This document shows, in pieces, positions 48,298 through 58,120 of a DNA stretch of 64,000 bases; the stretch's first letter is position 1, and each line of letters begins with the position of its first letter. Below the pieces are notes generated by a model. The model ran no database searches and was not told the origin of the DNA. It worked only from the letters and a program-made list of their open reading frames with translations. Source of the stretch: Paractinoplanes ovalisporus. Lineage in GTDB: Bacteria; Actinomycetota; Actinomycetes; Mycobacteriales; Micromonosporaceae. The stretch lies in assembly GCF_016834655.1 (NCBI RefSeq), contig NZ_JAENHP010000018.1, positions 124,001 through 188,000 on the forward strand, read 5' to 3'. The position numbers and the translations under genes were made by a program.

Positions 48298-49635
48298 TCA
48301 CATCACGGCGATGATCTCGTAGCGGTCGCCGATCGTGCAGGCCAGATAGCCGGGCACGGTCGAGCACGGGCGGCCCGCCATGGCGCCGAGCGTGCCGATC
48401 GTGGTCTGCTCGCCCGTCCCGAGGTCCCAGCGGACCACCGCCGTACGGTCGGGGGGCGAGACGGTCGAGCGCAGCAGCAGCACCGACCGCTCCCGCGGGT
48501 CGTTCCAGGCCAGGGTGCCGTTCACCGGACCGCCCACCGGACGGCCCGACTCGGCGTCGACCAGCAGGTTGCGGCCGTCGTCGAGACCCTCGCCGAGCAC
48601 CAGCCGGTCGGGGCTCACCTGGAACGCGTTGACCGCGCCGTCGAGCCGCCAGCGGCGGGCGCCGGTCATCGGGTCGTGCGCCACGAGACCGCCCCCGTCG
48701 TTGAGGCAGAGCGCCGAGCCGCACGGGAACGCGTAACCGTTGGTGTCGCGCGAGCGCCACAACTCGGTCATCGTGTCGGTGCGGTAGACGCTCATCTCGA
48801 ACACCTCGCGGCGTGACCGGTTGACCACCAGCACCTCGCCGTTGCCGCTGAGGTCGTTGAAATAACCCTCGTCGGGGCTGCCCTTGACCCAGGGCACGCG
48901 GGCCGAGCTGACCAGCATTCCGGTGCCGTACGCATAGACCCTGATCTGCCCGGCGTCGGTGGCCGTGACGATCTTGTCGGGGCGTTCGTACGGAATGACG
49001 GTGTGATTGCTGACCCCGGGGGTGTCGTGGCTCCAGACCGTGCTGTGGTCGCGCAGCCGGATCAGCCGCATGCGGGCGAGATCGGCCCGATCCGTGTACT
49101 CGGTGAGCAGCGCGGTCTCGCCGCCGACGGTGTACGGCTCGCCGGCCGTGCGCCACAGCTCGGCGCCGGTCGCGGTCGAGATCGCGATCGTCTGCCGGTG
49201 GAACTCGGCCTGGAAGGCCGACCCGTCGTTGACCGAGGGCAGCTGGACGACGTGCCCCTCGGTGGGCACCAGCAGCATGCCCGCGGACTCGGCGGCCTGC
49301 AGATAGCCGATCGTGCCGTCGAAGCCGCGCCGCCAGCGCACCGCGCCGGTGGACAGGTCGTAGGCCGTGACCGTGGTCGAGCCGCCATAGGAACTGTGCA
49401 CGAACAGCCCGTCGCGGGTCAGCGTCGTGCCCTGCGCCTGCTCGATCGAGACGCTCCACACCGGACGAACACCACGCGGCTCGGGCACCTCGGAACCGGC
49501 GAGCCCGGCCACGGCGAGAACCGCGACGAGCCCGAAGCTCACCTTCCGGACGAGCCGGCGGTCGAACCCCGGCGAGCCGGCGGGCTCCGGGCCGTCACGG
49601 GCCGAGGAGATCTCGCCGAGCTCGATCGTGCTCAT
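48298..49635 (-). CDS. Membrane-anchored PQQ-type beta-propeller protein
   Basis: A 445-residue protein. A cytoplasmic N-terminus of about 30 residues is followed by one helix (KVSFGLVAVLAVAGLAG), then an outer domain with repeats of the PQQ-like kind: VTAYDLSTGAVRWRRGF, IAISTATGAELWRTAGE, LVAHDPMTGARRWRLDG and VVRWDLGTGEQTTIG. These form a beta-propeller used for protein binding rather than PQQ chemistry. It starts eight bases after the GGDEF gene ends on the same strand, so the two are one operon. Two pairs of Cys near the C-terminus may form disulfides outside the cell. Confidence 0.75.
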   Translation of the reverse strand: MSTIELGEISSARDGPEPAGSPGFDRRLVRKVSFGLVAVLAVAGLAGSEVPEPRGVRPVWSVSIEQAQGTTLTRDGLFVHSSYGGSTTVTAYDLSTGAVRWRRGFDGTIGYLQAAESAGMLLVPTEGHVVQLPSVNDGSAFQAEFHRQTIAISTATGAELWRTAGEPYTVGGETALLTEYTDRADLARMRLIRLRDHSTVWSHDTPGVSNHTVIPYERPDKIVTATDAGQIRVYAYGTGMLVSSARVPWVKGSPDEGYFNDLSGNGEVLVVNRSRREVFEMSVYRTDTMTELWRSRDTNGYAFPCGSALCLNDGGGLVAHDPMTGARRWRLDGAVNAFQVSPDRLVLGEGLDDGRNLLVDAESGRPVGGPVNGTLAWNDPRERSVLLLRSTVSPPDRTAVVRWDLGTGEQTTIGTLGAMAGRPCSTVPGYLACTIGDRYEIIAVM

Positions 49636-49643
49636 GACCGTGG

Positions 49644-51167
49644 CTACGTCATCTCGGAAAGGGGCCTGGTGGGAAGCCTGTTCGCCGCGGCCGCGGCGAG
49701 CGCCGCACTCAGCGTACGCCCGTTGGTGCCCACCTCGGACCATCCCGCGGCCAGGCTGATCGGCGTTCCCGGAACCAGGATCTGCCAGTTCTCGGCGTTG
49801 GTGGCCGCGGTGATGCGGCGCGACACCTCGGCCGCCTGGGCCGTGCCCGCGCCCGGCAGCACCACCACGAACTCGTCGCCGGCGAACCGGGCCACGAAGT
49901 CGCCCCGGCGCATCACGCGGTTGAGCACCCCGGCGATGCGCTGCAGAACCAGGTCGCCGCAGTGCCGGCCGTGCCGGGCGTTGACCTCGGTGAAGCCGAT
50001 CAGGTCGCAGACCCCGATCGCCGCGCGCTCGCCGCGGGTCAGCATGGTGGCGACGTAACGCTCCAGCTGGCGCCGGTTGGGCAGGCCGGTCAGCGGGTCG
50101 GTGAGGGTCTCGTCGCCGTAGCGGCTGGGGTCGCGCTGGGTCTCCTGGGCGTCGAGGCGGGCCGCGACGCCGTCGAGATAACCGTCGCGGAGCCGGTCGA
50201 TGCGCTGGGCGGCGAGGCGGAACGCGTAACGGTCGGCGGCGTGCGCGGCCGCGTGGTCGCCGGCCGCGGCGTGGCAGATGCTGCGCAGCCGGGCCGGTTC
50301 GGCCGCGCCCAGGATCTCGGCCGAGACCGGCACCGAGTCGAGCATGGACAGTGCCTGCTGGGGGCGGCCGGCGGCCATGGTCAGGCAGACGTGGCCCAGA
50401 TGTTGCAGGTCGCGGGTGCGGACACTGTCACCGCCGCCGGTCAGCCACTGGGCCGCGTCGGCCTCGGTCTCCTCGCCCAGGGCGGCCCGGCGGGCCAGCG
50501 AATAGCCGTAGGCCGCGCGGCTTCCGGGGCGCATCTGGTCGGCGCCGATCGCCACGTAGCGGGTCAGCTCGGCGTCGATGTCGCGCAGCACCCGCAGGCA
50601 GCCGTCGGTGTCGCCCTGGTGGTCGAGCGAGACCGCGTTGCGCAGCCGGATGCCGGGCGCCGCGAAGATCTCGGAGGCCAGCCCGGCCGCGGCGCCGACC
50701 TGACGGGCCTGCTCGATCGCGGTCAGCGCGTGGCCGTGGAACCCGAGATAGGAATAGGCCATCGCGAGGTCGTGCCAGCCCCACGCGGTCTCGGAGTCTT
50801 TCTCCTGCACCGCCGCCAGCGATCGGGACGCCTGCACGAGGTGGGTCACGCCGCGGTCCAGGTTGCGTTCGAGGTGCGCGCCGAGCGCCGCGAAGGCGTG
50901 CATCTGGCCGCGCAGGAAGGCGTCGGGGATCTCGCGGACGGCGTTGTCGGCGATCGTCATGGCGGTCGCGAGCTCGGCTATCCGGCCCAGGTTGATGAGC
51001 GCGCCGAACCGCTGCACCAGCGCGTACGCCCGCGTGGTCGGATCGGTGGCGACGGCGAGCACCCCGTCGAGGATCGGTAACGCCTCGGCCGAGCGCCCGT
51101 TCTGCTGGAGCCGGCCGGCACGGCGCAGCTCGTCGACATTTTCCGCGAGCTGGTCCAACCAACTCAC
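49644..51167 (-). CDS. GGDEF domain protein (probable diguanylate cyclase) with helical-repeat sensor
   Basis: A 507-residue cytoplasmic protein. About 320 residues of TPR-like helices (for example AYALVQRFGALINLGRIAEL, AWGWHDLAMAYSYLGFHGHALTAIEQA) precede a C-terminal GGDEF domain that starts DPLTGLPNRRQLERYV. The signature reads AGDEF, a form still compatible with activity, and an RxxD inhibitory site (RRGD) lies five residues before it. It probably makes cyclic di-GMP and is limited by product. The GTG start has GGGAGGCGCC upstream. It is in operon with the beta-propeller protein and divergent from prmC. Confidence 0.85.
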   Translation of the reverse strand: MSWLDQLAENVDELRRAGRLQQNGRSAEALPILDGVLAVATDPTTRAYALVQRFGALINLGRIAELATAMTIADNAVREIPDAFLRGQMHAFAALGAHLERNLDRGVTHLVQASRSLAAVQEKDSETAWGWHDLAMAYSYLGFHGHALTAIEQARQVGAAAGLASEIFAAPGIRLRNAVSLDHQGDTDGCLRVLRDIDAELTRYVAIGADQMRPGSRAAYGYSLARRAALGEETEADAAQWLTGGGDSVRTRDLQHLGHVCLTMAAGRPQQALSMLDSVPVSAEILGAAEPARLRSICHAAAGDHAAAHAADRYAFRLAAQRIDRLRDGYLDGVAARLDAQETQRDPSRYGDETLTDPLTGLPNRRQLERYVATMLTRGERAAIGVCDLIGFTEVNARHGRHCGDLVLQRIAGVLNRVMRRGDFVARFAGDEFVVVLPGAGTAQAAEVSRRITAATNAENWQILVPGTPISLAAGWSEVGTNGRTLSAALAAAAANRLPTRPLSEMT

Positions 51168-51244
51168 CAGGCGCCTCCCACCGGTGCCGCGCTCCGCACC
51201 GACCCGGCCGGTCGGCGTCGCACGTGACGTCCGATGATTATGCC

Positions 51245-52120
51245 GTGGACCCGGACCTCGAAGACACCTCCCGGCCTTCCGTACGGACGTCGCTCAGCGC
51301 GGCGCTCGCAACGGCGGTCGCCGATCTCTCGGCGTCCGGGGTGGAGTCGCCCCGGGTCGACGCCGAGCTGCTCGCCGCGCACGTCCTGGGCATCTCACGT
51401 GGACGACTGCTGCTGGTCGACGCTCTGCGCCCGGAGGAGCTGAGCCGGTTCAGCGCGCTCGTGGCCGAGCGGGCCCGGCGCATCCCGCTGCAGCACCTGC
51501 TCGGCACGGCCGCGTTCCGGCACCTCGAACTTTCCGTCGGCGACGGCGTCTTCGTCCCACGACCCGAGACGGAGCTGCTCGCCGGCTGGGGGATCGAGCA
51601 CACCGCGCCGGGCGCGACGGTCGTCGATCTGTGCAGCGGGAGCGGCGCGATCGCCCTGTCGGTGGCGGACGAGGCCGAGCCGGGCCGCGTCGTGGCGGTC
51701 GAACGGTCGGCGGCGGCGCTGCCCTGGCTGCGCCGCAACGCGGCCGGCGTCGACGCGGTCGAGGTGGTCGAGGGGGACGTGACCGACCCCGGTCTGCTGC
51801 CCGGGCTGCGGGGCGCGGTGGACGTGCTGCTCTGCAACCCGCCGTACGTCCCGGTCGGCACGCCCGTCCCGCCCGAGGTGGCCGATCACGACCCGGACGA
51901 GGCGGTGTTCGGCGGCGCCGACGGGCTCACCGTGATCCGGCCGGTGGTCGCGCTGGCCGCGGCCCTGCTGCGGTCCGGGGGCGTGGTCGGCATCGAGCAC
52001 GACGACGTGCACGGCGAGGCGGTCCCGGCCTTGCTGCGCGCCGACGGCCGGTTCACCGAGGTGACCGCCCATGACGACCTGACCGGGCGGCCGCGGTACG
52101 CGACGGCGAGGCGGGCCTGA
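51245..52120 (+). CDS. prmC: Release factor glutamine methyltransferase
   Basis: A SAM-dependent methyltransferase that modifies the GGQ glutamine of release factors. It has an N-terminal helical domain (DAELLAAHVLGISRGRLLLVD), PLQHLLGTAAFRHLEL and FVPRPETELL. The SAM fold has VVDLCSGSGAIALSVA, and the catalytic NPPY motif (LLCNPPYVP) is near residue 198. From GTG 51245 it has 291 residues; GTG 51224 would add seven. Context with prfA supports the role. Confidence 0.93.
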   Translation: MDPDLEDTSRPSVRTSLSAALATAVADLSASGVESPRVDAELLAAHVLGISRGRLLLVDALRPEELSRFSALVAERARRIPLQHLLGTAAFRHLELSVGDGVFVPRPETELLAGWGIEHTAPGATVVDLCSGSGAIALSVADEAEPGRVVAVERSAAALPWLRRNAAGVDAVEVVEGDVTDPGLLPGLRGAVDVLLCNPPYVPVGTPVPPEVADHDPDEAVFGGADGLTVIRPVVALAAALLRSGGVVGIEHDDVHGEAVPALLRADGRFTEVTAHDDLTGRPRYATARRA

Positions 52121-52141
52121 TCGATATCCCGGATCGCATGG

Positions 52142-52147
52142 CAGACT
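52142..52147 (+). promoter_or_regulatory. -10 box of the first Sua5-type gene
   Basis: CAGACT in TGGCAGACTGCACGG is followed by seven bases and the GTG at 52155. No ribosome site is present. It suggests the Sua5-phosphatase-Sua5 operon has its own leaderless promoter. Confidence 0.45.
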
Positions 52148-52154
52148 GCACGGT

Positions 52155-52802
52155 GTGATGCTCTACGACTGCCGTACCACCGCGGACCGGGATCGCGGCA
52201 TCGCCGCTGCCGTCGAGGCGGTCAAGAGCGGTGAGCTGGTGGTCATGCCGACCGACACGGTCTATGGCGTCGGCGCCGACGCGTTCACCCCGCACGCGAT
52301 CACCTCGCTGCACCATGCGCGCAGCGTCACCAACCAGGTCCCGCCGCCGGTGCTGGTCGGTTCCCGCCACACACTCGACGGCCTGGTCTATTCGCTGCCC
52401 AAGGCGGCGCGCGAGCTGGCCGACGCGTTCTGGCCGGGCGCGCTGACCCTCTATGTCGAGCATTCGCCGAGCCTGCAGTGGGACCTCGGCGAGACCGGCG
52501 GGCGGGTCGCGGTCCGCATGCCGCTGCACCCGGTCGCGCTCGAGGTGCTGCGCGCGGTCGGCCCGATGGCGGTCACCACCGCCAACAAGGTCGGCCAGCC
52601 CGCCCCGGGCACCGCCGAGGCGGCCCGCGATCAGCTGGAATACGCGGTCCGGGTCTACCTCGAAGCGGGCGAGGCGCACGACCCGGCCCCGAGCACGATC
52701 GTCGACGTGACCGGCGAGGTGCCGCAGGTGCTGCGCGCGGGCGCGATCCCGATCGGCAAGCTGCGGGACGTCGTCCCCGACATCGTCGCGGCGGAGGACT
52801 GA
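52155..52802 (+). CDS. L-threonylcarbamoyladenylate synthase (single-domain, TsaC/YwlC type)
   Basis: A 215-residue YrdC-fold protein that makes threonylcarbamoyl-AMP for the t6A modification of tRNAs reading ANN codons. It shows VVMPTDTVYGVGADAF, FWPGALTLYVE, RVAVRMPLHPVALEVL, and STIVDVTGEVPQVLRAG at the end. The KRP-type motif (normally KxR before the first Pro) is less clear than in the second copy at 53394; here the segment reads HARSVTNQVPPPV, so some residues that bind ATP or bicarbonate may differ. It starts an operon with a phosphatase and a second Sua5. Confidence 0.85.
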   Translation: MMLYDCRTTADRDRGIAAAVEAVKSGELVVMPTDTVYGVGADAFTPHAITSLHHARSVTNQVPPPVLVGSRHTLDGLVYSLPKAARELADAFWPGALTLYVEHSPSLQWDLGETGGRVAVRMPLHPVALEVLRAVGPMAVTTANKVGQPAPGTAEAARDQLEYAVRVYLEAGEAHDPAPSTIVDVTGEVPQVLRAGAIPIGKLRDVVPDIVAAED

Positions 52803-52803
52803 G

Positions 52804-53397
52804 GTGGCGCCCTTCACCGTCCTGCACGTCTGCATGGGAAACATCTGCCGGTCCCCGATGGCCGAGCGCCTGCTGGCCCGGGCCGTCCGTGACCGCGTCG
52901 GCGAGCAGGGCGACCAGCTGGTCCGCAGCGTCAGCGCCGGCACCGGCGGCTGGCACGAGGGCGAGGAGATGAACCCGCCCGCCGCCCGCCAGGTGCGCGC
53001 CCGCCGCGGGTCCGACGCCGGCTTCGAGGCCCGCAAGCTGCGCGGCGACTTCATCGACGAGGCCGACCTGATCCTCACGGCCACCGCCGACCAGTACGAC
53101 TACGTGGTCGCGCTGCGCCCCGCCGCGGCCGGCCGCACGTTCGTCACCGGCGAGTTCGGCCGGCTGCTGGGCGCGGTCGACGCGGCCGCGCTGCCGGCCG
53201 GAGAGCCCAAGCCCGACGCCGTGCACGCCCGCGGGGTCGCCATCGTCGAGGCCGTGCACGTGCTGCGCGGCGACGACGGCCCGCGGCCGGCCGACGACCT
53301 CGACGACCCGTGGGGCCGCGGCGACCAGACGTTCCAGCGCATCGGCGACGAGATCGAGGACACCACCGTCCCGTTCGCCACGCTTCTGCTGCCGTGA
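52804..53397 (+). CDS. Low-molecular-weight protein tyrosine phosphatase
   Basis: A 197-residue phosphatase. The active-site loop CxxxxxRS is CMGNICRS (Cys10, Arg16), and the general-acid Asp is in DDPWGRG near the C-terminus. It is longer than the usual 150-160 residues because of an Ala/Gly/Asp-rich stretch before the acid loop. It might act on phosphotyrosine or phosphoarginine; in Bacillus a related enzyme (YwlE) is encoded beside the Sua5 gene ywlC and removes arginine phosphate. The GTG start is one base after the previous stop. Confidence 0.9.
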   Translation: MAPFTVLHVCMGNICRSPMAERLLARAVRDRVGEQGDQLVRSVSAGTGGWHEGEEMNPPAARQVRARRGSDAGFEARKLRGDFIDEADLILTATADQYDYVVALRPAAAGRTFVTGEFGRLLGAVDAAALPAGEPKPDAVHARGVAIVEAVHVLRGDDGPRPADDLDDPWGRGDQTFQRIGDEIEDTTVPFATLLLP

Positions 53398-54344
53398 CGA
53401 TCGTCCGTCCCGACGCCGACGGTCTGCGCCGGGCCGTCGAGGTGCTGCGCGCCGAATCGGTCGTCGCGTTCCCCACCGAGACCGTCTACGGCCTGGGCGC
53501 GAACGCGTTCTCCGAGAAGGCGGTCGGCGAGATCTACCGCCTCAAGCGGCGGCCGTCCTGGAACCCGCTGATCGTGCACGTGGCGAACATCGAGGCCGCC
53601 CGCGGCCTGGCCGAAGACTGGCCCGACCTGGCTCACGAGATGGCCGCCCGGTTCTGGCCCGGGCCGCTGACCCTGGTCGTGCCGCGGGCCCGCCACCTGG
53701 ACGGGGTGGGCGCGAGCAACGACACCATCGCGATCCGGATCCCGGCCCACGAGGTCGCGCTGAGCCTGCTCGAGGCCTCCGGGCTGCCGCTGGCCGCGCC
53801 CAGCGCCAACCGCTCCGAGAGCATCTCGCCGACCACGGCCGAGCACGTGCTGCGCAGCCTGCCCGACGTGCCGCTGGTGCTCGACGGCGGCCCGGCCTCG
53901 TGGGGCATCGAGTCGACCGTGCTCGACGTGACCGGCGAGACCCCGCGGCTGCTGCGGCCAGGTGCGCTGCCGCTGCGCACGCTGCGCGATGTGGCCGGCT
54001 CGATCCTGCTCCCGTCCGACGGCCCGGAGGACGGCGCGGTGCGCTCCTCGCCGGGCATGAGCCGCCGCCACTATGCCCCGCGGGCCAAGGTGCTGCTGGT
54101 CAAGGACGTCGCCGATGTTGACCAGACCGGTCTGTCCGGTCCGGTCGGGGTGCTCACCTACGAGACCGCCGACGTGCCGGGCGCCGAGATTTTGTCCGGT
54201 GACCCGCGCGAATACGCCGCCGACCTCTACGCCGCCCTGCACCGGCTGGACGACGCCGGGGTGGCGACGATCCTGGTGCAGGAGCCGCCGCAGACCGAGG
54301 ACTGGCTGGCCGTCCGCGACCGCCTCGGCCGGGCGGCGGCTTAG
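53394..54344 (+). CDS. L-threonylcarbamoyladenylate synthase, two-domain Sua5 type
   Basis: A 316-residue protein. The N-terminal YrdC domain (1-200) has FPTETVYGLGANAF, the KRR-type motif in YRLKRRPSWNPLIVHV, FWPGPLTLVV and SANRSESISPTTAEHV, and the C-terminal Sua5 domain (about 230-316) opens with SSPGMSRRHYAPRAKVLLV. These are the full features of Sua5. It likely provides the essential t6A activity. The GTG start overlaps the phosphatase stop as GTGA. Having this and a second YrdC-type enzyme two genes apart is unusual. Confidence 0.93.
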   Translation: MTIVRPDADGLRRAVEVLRAESVVAFPTETVYGLGANAFSEKAVGEIYRLKRRPSWNPLIVHVANIEAARGLAEDWPDLAHEMAARFWPGPLTLVVPRARHLDGVGASNDTIAIRIPAHEVALSLLEASGLPLAAPSANRSESISPTTAEHVLRSLPDVPLVLDGGPASWGIESTVLDVTGETPRLLRPGALPLRTLRDVAGSILLPSDGPEDGAVRSSPGMSRRHYAPRAKVLLVKDVADVDQTGLSGPVGVLTYETADVPGAEILSGDPREYAADLYAALHRLDDAGVATILVQEPPQTEDWLAVRDRLGRAAA

Positions 54345-55786
54345 CGCTCGGCGCCCTTGGCGATGTTGTTCACCATGCCCTGGAAGATGAAGCCGTGGAA
54401 GGGCAGGACGGCCGCCCAGTAGGCGTGCCCGGCCAGTCCGCGGGGCAGGAAGACGGCCCGCTGGCGATAGACGCTGCCGCCGTTGCCGTCGGGGGCGGCG
54501 CGCATCTCCAGCCAGGCCCGGCCCGGCACCCGCATCTCGGCCCGCAACCGCAGCAGCTTGCCCGGCTCGATCTCCTCGACCCGCCACCAGTCCAGCGCCT
54601 CGCCCACCCACAGGCGTTCCCGGTCGCGGCGGCCCCGGCGCAGGCCGACCCCGCCCACCATCCGGTCCATCCAGCCGCGCACCGCCCACGCCAACGGGAA
54701 CGAGTACCAGCCGTTCTCGCCGCCGACGCCCTCGATGACCCGCCACAGCGCCTCGGCCGGGGCCTTCACCTCGCGGCAGCGCTCGTCGACATAGATGCTG
54801 CCGCCGGACCAGTCCGGGTCGGTGGGCAGCGGCTCGGCCGCCCAGTCCCGGCCGGCCGCGTTCGACCAGCGGGTCTCCACGTTCGCGTCCCGGATCTTGC
54901 CGAGCGCCACCCGGACGGCCTGCTCGAAGCCGAGCGGTTCCCCCGGGGCGTACGCGCGGATGTCGTTCTCGTGGGCCACCGCCTCGTGCACCAGGCTGGC
55001 CACGAGCGGGCGCGCGATCGCGTTGGGAACCGGAGTGACCACCCCGACCCAGTGGGCCGACAACCACGGGCTGAGCGGGCGCAACGGCACGATCACGCGG
55101 CGGCGCAGGCCGGCCACATGGGCGTAGCCCTGCATCATCTGGCCGTACGTGAGGACGTCCTGGCCCCCGACGTCGAAGCCGCGGTTGACCTCGGGCGGCA
55201 TGGTCGCCGCGGCGATCAGGTAGCGCAGCACGTCGCGGACGGCGATCGGCTGGATCCGGTTCCGGACCCAGCGCGGGGTGACCATCACGGGCAGCCGTTC
55301 GGTCAGGTAGCGCAGCATCTCGAACGACGCCGAACCGGAGCCGATGATCACGGGAGCGCGCAGCACCGTGGTCGGCACCCCGGATGCCAGCAGGATCTTC
55401 GCGACCTCGGCCCGCGAGCGCAGGTGCGGGGAGGGCTTGTCGCCGGGCGGGGGCTCGGGGCCGCCCAGATAGACGATCCGCGAGACGCCGGCCGCCTTGG
55501 CCGCGACCGCGAAGTTCTTCGCCGCCTCCCGGTCCAGCCGCTCGAAGTCGGAGTGACCCAGCGAATGGACCAGGAAGTACGCCACGTCGACGCCCTCCAG
55601 CGCCGCCGGCAGCGTCTCGGCCTGGTTCAGATCGCCCTCGACCACCTCGGTCCGGCCGGCCCACGGCACGTCCCGCAGCCGGCGCGCGCCCCGGGTCAGG
55701 CACCGCACCTCGTGGCCCGCCTCGAGCAGCCGGGGCGCGAGCCGTCCGCCGATGTATCCCGTCGCACCCGTCACCAAGCACCGCAT
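54341..55786 (-). CDS. NAD(P)-binding SDR fused to DUF2867
   Basis: A 481-residue protein. The N-terminal atypical SDR domain has CLVTGATGYIGGRLAPRLLEAGHEVRCLTRG (1-40), VDVAYFLVHSLG and VSRIVYLGGPEP, of the NmrA/NAD-epimerase-like group. The C-terminal 150 residues form a SRPBCC-like DUF2867 domain (YVDERCREVKAPAEALWRVIEGVGG, ending with HGFIFQGMVNNIAKGAE). Such fusions are common in actinobacteria and are often called YcfP/NmrA-type; the reaction is not known. It overlaps the Sua5 stop by four bases and is divergent from glyA. Confidence 0.85.
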   Translation of the reverse strand: MRCLVTGATGYIGGRLAPRLLEAGHEVRCLTRGARRLRDVPWAGRTEVVEGDLNQAETLPAALEGVDVAYFLVHSLGHSDFERLDREAAKNFAVAAKAAGVSRIVYLGGPEPPPGDKPSPHLRSRAEVAKILLASGVPTTVLRAPVIIGSGSASFEMLRYLTERLPVMVTPRWVRNRIQPIAVRDVLRYLIAAATMPPEVNRGFDVGGQDVLTYGQMMQGYAHVAGLRRRVIVPLRPLSPWLSAHWVGVVTPVPNAIARPLVASLVHEAVAHENDIRAYAPGEPLGFEQAVRVALGKIRDANVETRWSNAAGRDWAAEPLPTDPDWSGGSIYVDERCREVKAPAEALWRVIEGVGGENGWYSFPLAWAVRGWMDRMVGGVGLRRGRRDRERLWVGEALDWWRVEEIEPGKLLRLRAEMRVPGRAWLEMRAAPDGNGGSVYRQRAVFLPRGLAGHAYWAAVLPFHGFIFQGMVNNIAKGAER

Positions 55787-55866
55787 AAAGCCAGACTGTG
55801 CCCTCGAAAGGCCCGGCTGAAGCCATATGCTCAAACCCGGCAGCGTTGCCTACTCGGGGAGGGCAC

Positions 55867-57152
<1,286 letters not shown>

Positions 57153-57156
<4 letters not shown>

Positions 57157-57662
57157 GCGGCACCGAAGTCGACGAGTTCGAGCTCGAGCGTCAGCGGGCG
57201 CTGGAGTTCCAGAAGCAGCGCGCGGTCGAGGACGAGGACGACGACCGGCCGCTGCCCGACCTGCCGCCGTTGCCGGCCGACCCGCGCTGGCGGGTGGCGC
57301 ACCTGCCGTTCCTCACCATCGTCTCGTTCGCCCTGATCCTCTGCGCCGCCTCGGCCGGGTTCTTCGCGGGCGGCACCACCTCGGCCCTGGGCGCGGCGCT
57401 GGGGGTGGTGATCGTGACGATCAGCTACACCATGTCGACGCTGATCATCGCGTGGGCCGACACGGTGCGCCCGGCCCTGCTGATGCCGCTGGCCCTCTTC
57501 ACGTACGTGCTGAAGTACAGCGTGCTCGGTGTGGTGCTGGCCTACGGCGTCGAAAGCGAGTGGCAGGGCAAGGACGCGCTCGGCTGGGGCATCGTCGCCG
57601 GCGTGATCGTCTGGACCGCGGTCCAGGCTTGGTGGTTCCACAAGCTGAGTCGCCCGAAGTGA
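57153..57662 (+). CDS. Small membrane protein next to the ATP synthase operon
   Basis: A 169-residue protein. A charged cytoplasmic N-terminus of about 50 residues (many Glu/Asp/Arg) is followed by four helices: FLTIVSFALILCAASAGFFAG, LGAALGVVIVTISYTMSTLIIAW, LLMPLALFTYVLKYSVLGVVLAY and GWGIVAGVIVWTAVQAWWFH. Layout and position match AtpI-like proteins in actinobacterial ATP synthase clusters, which help c-ring assembly. It overlaps glyA by four bases. The gap after it (57663-57871, 209 bases) has no gene and probably holds the atp promoter. Confidence 0.75.
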
Positions 57663-57871
57663 TCGTTCAGAGGCCGTTTCGCCTCGTCAAAGCCCCATTC
57701 GTGGTTTGTTGACCTCGAAACGGTGACGTGAACGGTTGTGGCTTGTCCGGTTATGGCGAAGGGGGAGTACCGTGTCCTTCCAGTTGCGAGACCCCTGACG
57801 CCTGGACAACTGCGGTTGTGCGGGGGGTCCCGCTTAGCCTCGTGTTTCCTGCTGATATCGTTCGGGCCGTC

Positions 57872-58105
57872 ATGACCGGTCAAGAACCTCCCACCAAACC
57901 CAGCGGTGACGACGACCAGCCCCCGCCCGACACGGGCATGGGAATGACGGCGGTCGCTTATCTCATCTCGGGCATGTTGGTGTGGGGAGCGATCGGTTTG
58001 CTGGTCGACCACTGGGTCGGGACCAAGGGCATATTCGCCGGTATCGGTGCTGTCGTTGGAATCGGCGGCGGTGTCTACCTCATCGTGCGCCGTCTCGGCG
58101 CCTGA
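57872..58105 (+). CDS. atpZ: AtpZ/AtpI-family small membrane protein
   Basis: A 77-residue protein. The hydrophilic, Pro/Asp-rich N-terminus is followed by two helices, AVAYLISGMLVWGAIGLLVDHWVG and GIFAGIGAVVGIGGGVYLIV, with the short Gly-Thr loop seen in the AtpZ family. The family has been linked to ATP synthase assembly and Mg or Ca transport. ATG 57872 is chosen since the upstream part of the frame (from 57728) is not conserved-like. atpB begins 15 bases after its stop. Confidence 0.85.
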   Translation: MTGQEPPTKPSGDDDQPPPDTGMGMTAVAYLISGMLVWGAIGLLVDHWVGTKGIFAGIGAVVGIGGGVYLIVRRLGA

Positions 58106-58120
58106 CAGGAAAGGGCTACG

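Noticed and set aside
57663..57871. An extended AtpZ start at 57728
   Set aside because: The extra 48 residues are not hydrophobic, contain scattered Cys, and lie where the operon promoter is expected; ATG 57872 starts the conserved protein.
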